NCBI RefSeq assembly: GCF_000244955.1
Contig: NZ_CM001439.1
Location: forward strand, 5,623,179 to 5,687,178
Reading direction: 5' to 3'
DNA: 64,000 nucleotides
DNA from: Saccharomonospora marina XMU15
GTDB lineage: Bacteria; Actinomycetota; Actinomycetes; Mycobacteriales; Pseudonocardiaceae
Part shown: piece after piece, positions 59,706 to 64,000 of the stretch
Layout: each line of letters opens with the position of its first letter
Position numbering within the stretch: position 1 is the first letter of the stretch
Position numbers and translations under genes: made by a program
The notes under the pieces: generated by a model
Database searches by the model: none
Told to the model about the DNA's origin: nothing
What the model saw: only the letters and a program-made list of their open reading frames with translations

Positions 59706-60302
59706 GTGCGGAGCATGCCCCACCGGCCGAAGTCGCAATGGATCGCGGGAGGTATCGCCGCCGCCTGCCTGCTGTGGGGCGCCCTCGGCTGGGGCCTGCA
59801 GCTGACGACCGTGCTTGCCGGGTGCGAGGACGGGCTCGGCAATCCGGGCATCTCCGGACGGTTGACCTGGGAATACTGTGCACTGCCGGGCGAAAGGCCA
59901 CTGGTCGAGCTGCCCTGGCATGCTGACCTGTGGCTGACCATGCTGCTCGTGGCGAGCCTGCTCCTCGTAATCGCCGCCATGCTGTCGCCTCGGGCATCGA
60001 TCCGTGCGGGCGCGCTCGCCGCGATCGCGGTACCCGCGTCGCTGATGGCGGTGCTGTCGATGGGTGTCCGGCTGCGTCGGCGGGGGGACGGCGGGGAACT
60101 GTTCGACTACTTCGTGGGCCACAGCGGCGGCGGCGCGGCGCGGTCGGTGCCCGGCGGGTGGGAACTGAGCGCGTCGCCCTGGCAGCAGATCGCCATCCCG
60201 GACGTCGGGCTGGAAGTGCTCGGCATCGGACTCATCGGCAGTGTGGCGGTGCTGACGCTCGTGCTGCTACTGGCGAGAGACGCCCGCGGGCGCCCGGTGT
60301 GA
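59706..60302 (+). CDS. Unknown membrane protein with three to four helices
   Basis: About 198 residues from a GTG at 59706; an ATG at 59715 is also possible. Hydrophobic segments: WIAGGIAAACLLWGALGWGL, LTMLLVASLLLVIAAML, AGALAAIAVPASLMAVLSMG and VLGIGLIGSVAVLTLVLLLA. Two external cysteines (AGCEDG and EYCALPG) may form a disulfide. No family recognised. It lies between the efflux pump and the dihydrouridine synthase. Confidence 0.65.
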   Translation: MRSMPHRPKSQWIAGGIAAACLLWGALGWGLQLTTVLAGCEDGLGNPGISGRLTWEYCALPGERPLVELPWHADLWLTMLLVASLLLVIAAMLSPRASIRAGALAAIAVPASLMAVLSMGVRLRRRGDGGELFDYFVGHSGGGAARSVPGGWELSASPWQQIAIPDVGLEVLGIGLIGSVAVLTLVLLLARDARGRPV

Positions 60303-60366
60303 CCGAGCCCTCCCCTCGCCCCCGGCGCGATCGTTGAACAGTCGGCTCATCGGACACAATGGGAGA

Positions 60367-61506
60367 GTGACCGCGCCCGCCACCAAGCCCGCACTGAAGA
60401 TCGGCCGCTACGCCGTCGATCCTCCCGTCGTGCTGGCGCCCATGGCAGGCATCACCAACATCGCGTTTCGCAGGCTGTGCCGCGAGTACGGTGCCGGCCT
60501 CTACGTCTGCGAGATGATCACCGCGCGAGCCGTCGTGGAACGCCACCCCGGCACGATGCACATGATGAGCTTCGACAAGGGTGAATACCCGCGATCGATG
60601 CAGCTCTACGGCGTCGACCCGGCCACGATGGCCGAAGCCGTCAAGATCATCGTCGGCGAGGGGCTCGCCGACCACATCGACGCCAACTTCGGCTGCCCCG
60701 TCGCGAAGGTGACGCGCAAGGGCGGCGGCGCGGCACTGCCGTACAAGCGCAAGCTGTTCTCCCGTATCGTCGCCGCCTCGGCGAAGGCAGCCGACGAGGC
60801 GGGGGTGCCGTTCACAGTCAAGTTCCGTGTCGGCATCGACGACGAGCACCACACCTACCTCGACGCCGGGCGCATCGCGGAGGCGGAAGGCGCGGCCGCG
60901 GTGGCGCTGCACGCCCGCACCGCCGCGCAGCGCTATTCCGGTAACGCCGACTGGTCCCACATCGCCCGCCTGAAGGAGGCAGTCCAGACCATCCCGGTGC
61001 TGGGCAACGGCGACATCTTCAGCGCCGACGACGCGCTGCGGATGGTCGACGAAACCGGCTGCGACGGCGTCGTCGTCGGCAGGGGCTGCCTCGGCAGGCC
61101 ATGGCTGTTCGGCGAACTCGAGGCCGCCTTCAGCGGCAGGCCCGTTCCGGAAGGGCCCACACTGGGCGAGGTGGCGCGGGTGCTGCGCAGGCATGCGGAG
61201 CTGCTCGTGCAGCACGACGGGCACAGCAAGGCCATGCGCGACCTGCGCAAGCACATGGCCTGGTACTTCATGGGCTTCCCGGTCGGCTCCGAGTTGCGCA
61301 GGCGGTTCGCCATGGTGTCCTCGCTGCACGAACTGGACGAGCTGATCGCCCAACTCGACAGTGACGTCCCGTTCCCCACCGACGCGCTGGGCCCACGAGG
61401 CAGGCAAGGGTCGCCGGGGAAGGTGACGTTGCCGCACGGCTGGCTCGCCGACCCCGACGACCCCCGCGTGCCGGAGGGCGCCGACCTGATGCACTCAGGT
61501 GGCTAG
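60367..61506 (+). CDS. dusB: tRNA-dihydrouridine synthase (DusB family)
   Basis: 379 residues from the GTG at 60367, after GGGAGA. The FMN-binding TIM barrel starts PPVVLAPMAGITNIAFRRLC. The catalytic cysteine is in DANFGCPVAKVTRKGGGAAL. VALHARTAAQRYSGNADWSH and VLGNGDIFSADDALRM bind FMN phosphate, and a C-terminal helical domain includes MRDLRKHMAWYF. It reduces specific D-loop uridines of tRNA with NADPH. Its last 12 bases overlap the end of the convergent GyrI-like gene. Confidence 0.93.
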   Translation: MTAPATKPALKIGRYAVDPPVVLAPMAGITNIAFRRLCREYGAGLYVCEMITARAVVERHPGTMHMMSFDKGEYPRSMQLYGVDPATMAEAVKIIVGEGLADHIDANFGCPVAKVTRKGGGAALPYKRKLFSRIVAASAKAADEAGVPFTVKFRVGIDDEHHTYLDAGRIAEAEGAAAVALHARTAAQRYSGNADWSHIARLKEAVQTIPVLGNGDIFSADDALRMVDETGCDGVVVGRGCLGRPWLFGELEAAFSGRPVPEGPTLGEVARVLRRHAELLVQHDGHSKAMRDLRKHMAWYFMGFPVGSELRRRFAMVSSLHELDELIAQLDSDVPFPTDALGPRGRQGSPGKVTLPHGWLADPDDPRVPEGADLMHSGG

Positions 61507-62001
61507 CCGAAACGCCAGCTCGGTCTCCCACTTGTCGCGGTCGGGCTCAACGCGCGGGTCGGTCTTGAACCACTCGAGGCGACACCCCCAGCGCTCGCCT
61601 CGCTCGGTGCGTTCCATGTCCCACTCCAGGCGCCGCTCCGCTGCCCAGCCCAGCAGCGCTTCGATGGTCCCGAACAGCCTGTCCGGATGACCGACATGGG
61701 TGATGGTCGCGTACCTGCCCGCGGGCAACACGCCGCCGCGCACCCCGTCGCCGCCTTCGACCGCTGCCCGCACCGGCACACCGGCTTCCACCTCGAGTTC
61801 CCGTTCGACATCGATGAGGTAGTAGCGGAAGAACGGCGGGCCCGCGGGTGCGATGCCGCGTTCGCCGAGCCAGGCGAAGATCTCCGGGATGCGGTCGGCG
61901 ACCCGCGCGAACGAGGTCATCGTGATCGTCGCCCGCACACCGACGTACGGCTGCTCGGCACGGTCACGCACCGTGGGTTCGACACTCATACCGACACTCA
62001 T
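61495..62001 (-). CDS. GyrI-like small-molecule-binding protein
   Basis: 168 residues; AGGAGG precedes the ATG at 61999-62001. The sequence (YVGVRATITMTSFARVADRI, then AGPPFFRYYLIDVERELEVE and VLPAGRYATITHVGHPDRLF) is the two-repeat GyrI/BmrR effector-binding fold without a DNA-binding domain. Such proteins bind or sequester drugs. The start is 2 bases from the stop of the upstream sigma factor gene, so it is probably the sigma factor's partner or target. Confidence 0.85.
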   Translation of the reverse strand: MSVGMSVEPTVRDRAEQPYVGVRATITMTSFARVADRIPEIFAWLGERGIAPAGPPFFRYYLIDVERELEVEAGVPVRAAVEGGDGVRGGVLPAGRYATITHVGHPDRLFGTIEALLGWAAERRLEWDMERTERGERWGCRLEWFKTDPRVEPDRDKWETELAFRLAT

Positions 62002-62003
62002 AC

Positions 62004-63011
62004 TCAGCCTCCTGTCGTATCGGATGTGCCCGTGGAGAACGGCACACCACTGATACGAGCCTGCGCCCGGAAACTCATCGGCAAGCCGAACAACTCGAAC
62101 AGCCGGGCGCCCAGATACGTGGTGGTCGCGCCGATGAGGTCGCCGACAACGTCCACGACGACCAGCGCGAACGGTTCGCCGTCGCGGTACTGGGCGAAGG
62201 CGGGAGCACCGTTGGCCACGGTGGGGAGCAACCGTGCGCCCTCGCACGGCTTGTCGGCTTCCGCGGCCAGCAACACCTGGCGGATGTGCTGCCTTCCCCG
62301 CAACCACCAGGTGAACGGCGGCATCGACATCGTCGCGTCCTCGTGCAGCAGCGCCGTCAGTGCCGCCACGTCGTAGTTCTCGAACGCCTCGAGGTAGCGA
62401 GCGAGCAACTGGCGTTCCTCGGTGGCCGCGGGCTCACGAAGCGGGCGGGCTTGCCGACTCGCCATCGTCGAACGCGCCCGCTGCAGTGCGCTGTTGACCG
62501 CGGCGACGGTGCAGCCGAGCAGGCCCGACACCTCCTCGGCATGCCAGCGCAGCACGTCTCGCAGGATGAGGACCGCGCGCTGCCGAGGCGGCAGGTGCTG
62601 CAGTGCGGCCACGAACGCCAGCCGAACGCTCGCCCGCAGCGCCGCCAGTTCGGCGGGGTCGCCGTGAGCAGGCAGTACGTGGGCGTCCGGAACCGGCTGA
62701 ACCCACCTGTGTTCCGGCAGCGGCTGCCCCAGCCGCGCTCCGGGCTCGGCCGCAGGGCCGAGATCCATCGCGAGTGCCCGGCGTCGTGCACCGCGGAGCA
62801 TGTCGAGGCACACGTTGGTGGCGATGGCGTAGAGCCAGGTACGGAGGCTGCCTCGATCACTGTCGAAACCGTCCCGGTTGCGCCACGCGCGCAGCATCGT
62901 CTCCTGCACCGCGTCCTCGGCTTCGAACCCGCAGCCCAGCATCCGGTAGCAGTAGCCGCGCAACTCGACCCGATACGTCTCGGCCTGTTCGAGGCCGCCA
63001 CCGGTCCCCAT
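62004..63011 (-). CDS. SigJ-like ECF sigma factor with SnoaL-like C-terminal domain
   Basis: 335 residues from the ATG at 63009-63011; a GTG at 63038 adds nine more. Region 2: YRVELRGYCYRMLGCGFEAE, then VQETMLRAWRNRDGFDSDRG. Region 4: LPPRQRAVLILRDVLRWHAE, then VSGLLGCTVAAVNSALQRAR. The 140-residue C-terminus (LLARYLEAFENYDVAALTAL, then HEDATMSMPPFTWWLRGR) is a SnoaL-like NTF2 fold, as in mycobacterial SigJ/SigG-type factors where it replaces an anti-sigma factor. It is probably autoregulated and directs transcription of the GyrI-like gene. Confidence 0.88.
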   Translation of the reverse strand: MGTGGGLEQAETYRVELRGYCYRMLGCGFEAEDAVQETMLRAWRNRDGFDSDRGSLRTWLYAIATNVCLDMLRGARRRALAMDLGPAAEPGARLGQPLPEHRWVQPVPDAHVLPAHGDPAELAALRASVRLAFVAALQHLPPRQRAVLILRDVLRWHAEEVSGLLGCTVAAVNSALQRARSTMASRQARPLREPAATEERQLLARYLEAFENYDVAALTALLHEDATMSMPPFTWWLRGRQHIRQVLLAAEADKPCEGARLLPTVANGAPAFAQYRDGEPFALVVVDVVGDLIGATTTYLGARLFELFGLPMSFRAQARISGVPFSTGTSDTTGG

Positions 63012-63310
63012 GAACCGCAATGATGCACCGGTTTCCACACCCGACCGCCAGTCGAGAGTCAGGCGTCGCAGTGCGTGCCGTTAACCACACTTTCCGTGCC
63101 CGTCTCGTTGGTCCATGCCCGTGATGGGTAGGCTGCGGCACCACTCAGGTGTCCCTGAGCAGGTGTCGGAACAACTCTGCGTAAAAAAGTGTCGCCGCGA
63201 TATCGTCACGAACGGCGTATATCCGTACGATAACGAACGCTGCCCACGCAGCGATCAAGTAGCAGATGGCGCGCCGAGTGGCGTGACCGGCGAGTGTGAA
63301 GGGAGAGTGC
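63012..63310. other. 300-base intergenic region with AT-richer promoter-like DNA
   Basis: It separates the leftward sigma factor gene from the rightward proline-rich gene. An AT-richer part near 63180-63240 contains the inverted pair TATCGT and ACGATA. GGGAGA lies just before the next start. No gene is supported here. Confidence 0.4.
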
Positions 63311-64000
63311 GTGTCCGACGACCACGACGCTCCCGGTATCACTCCCCAGGCAGCGAAATGGCGGGCACAGGCCCAGCTCAATCGCAAGAACGCCGAGCGA
63401 AGGCGCAGGCGCTCGCTCGACACACAGGGTGGAATCAGCGTCTCCGAGGTTGTGGCCAGACACACCGGCCAACGGCCTCGTTTCCAGACCGCCGAGCGTC
63501 CGGCACCGCCCAGACAGCAGGGCAGACCGCCTGAACCCAAGGCGGCGGAGGCGCAGGCGGCACCACCGGCGCGGCCCCGTCGCCAGGCCCCTTCGCGGCC
63601 GAGGGAGGATCCCCCGCCTCCACCGGTGGCGCCGAGCCGAGAACCCATGGGTTCGGGACCGTTCCCCCGACAGTCCCCACGCCCGCAGGCCACGCCACCA
63701 CCGCCGAGAAGGCAACCCCCGCCCCGCCCCGAAGCTCCCCGACCCGAACAATTTCGTGCGGAACCACAACGGCTGGAACCGGCACGACCGGAGCCACCAC
63801 GTCCGCAACAGGCCCCCCAACAGGCACAGCCGCCACACCGTGTCGAACCGCTGCGGCCGGAACCACCACGGATGGAGCCACCGCTCGTCGAGCGGTCACG
63901 GCCTGAGTTCGCGAGGGTGGAGCCACCGCCGCGCGTCGAGCAACACAGGTCGCTGCCCAGGCCAGGGCAGCCGCCGGTGGAGCCACCGCGCCGACCACCC
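63311..64000 (+). CDS. Proline-rich protein, N-terminal part (runs off the window)
   Basis: A GTG at 63311, preceded by GGGAGA, opens a frame with no stop to the window's end (230 codons seen). The first 60 residues are conserved-looking: APGITPQAAKWRAQAQLNRK, then a basic patch, then GGISVSEVVARHTGQRP. After that comes a long Pro/Arg/Gln/Glu stretch with repeated PEPPR-type units. Such cytoplasmic Pro-rich leaders occur before the membrane helix of actinobacterial LytR-CpsA-Psr and other envelope proteins. The identity cannot be decided without the rest. Confidence 0.6.
   Translation, partial: MSDDHDAPGITPQAAKWRAQAQLNRKNAERRRRRSLDTQGGISVSEVVARHTGQRPRFQTAERPAPPRQQGRPPEPKAAEAQAAPPARPRRQAPSRPREDPPPPPVAPSREPMGSGPFPRQSPRPQATPPPPRRQPPPRPEAPRPEQFRAEPQRLEPARPEPPRPQQAPQQAQPPHRVEPLRPEPPRMEPPLVERSRPEFARVEPPPRVEQHRSLPRPGQPPVEPPRRPP

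Overview
The window is high-GC DNA with GTG, TTG and ATG starts, mycobacterial-type iron boxes and actinobacterial gene families (CopC-CopD fusion, MmpS, SPW-type membrane protein, SigJ-like sigma factor). It fits an actinomycete, most likely Pseudonocardiaceae (Amycolatopsis, Saccharomonospora or Prauserella group); the family-level call is inference.

Positions 1 to about 21,800 are the right part of an integrative and conjugative element. On the minus strand, and running off the left edge, is a conjugation block: VirB4-like ATPase (partial), PrgI-like protein, TrbL-like protein, pilin-like protein, then a possible regulator. Next come DNA-modification genes on the plus strand: a methyltransferase-like protein without its motifs, an SPPY-type methyltransferase, a broken and an intact cytosine-5 methyltransferase, with a RNPxxH (HEPN-like) gene between the last two. 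A chimeric coiled-coil protein, an excisionase and a tyrosine integrase follow. Beyond the integrase lies cargo: an AAA+ ATPase plus cytosolic subtilase operon, a gene broken by two frameshifts, and a PadR regulator. The element ends in the 5' half of a tRNA-Lys(UUU) gene whose 3' half is absent, taken here as the right attachment scar.

From 22 kb the DNA looks like chromosome: a cold-shock protein, then a siderophore uptake operon (two FecCD permeases, ATPase, lipoprotein, ferric-siderophore reductase) with two IdeR/DmdR-like boxes. From 27.4 to 39.1 kb two divergent operons around a perfect 16-bp palindrome encode acyl-CoA synthetase, lactonase-like hydrolase, zinc-ribbon protein, GntR regulator and acyl-CoA dehydrogenase on one side, and aldehyde dehydrogenase, alcohol dehydrogenase, class III CoA-transferase, MaoC-like hydratase, CitE-like lyase and a second acyl-CoA dehydrogenase on the other. 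The order suggests oxidation, CoA activation, hydration and lyase cleavage of a short branched or dicarboxylic acid, in the style of itaconate or mesaconate breakdown.

Between 39.1 and 46 kb are a 21-residue peptide with eight cysteines, a flavin reductase, a large LuxR (LAL) regulator, an acidic protein of unknown role, an SPW-type membrane protein and a GH13 glucosidase. From 46.1 to 53.5 kb is a minus-strand copper cluster: a secreted cupredoxin/beta-propeller protein, a multicopper oxidase, YcnI, CopCD and a transposase-derived DNA-binding protein. The rest holds an MmpS-like protein, a secreted proline-rich protein, DUF6328 and EamA membrane proteins, a Cu-only-type superoxide dismutase, an HxlR/MFS efflux pair, DusB, a SigJ-like sigma factor with a GyrI-like partner, and the start of a proline-rich protein that runs off the right edge. 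A dispersed 21-bp tandem repeat family occurs at 30.7 and 46.1 kb. No CRISPR array, rRNA or complete tRNA gene was seen.
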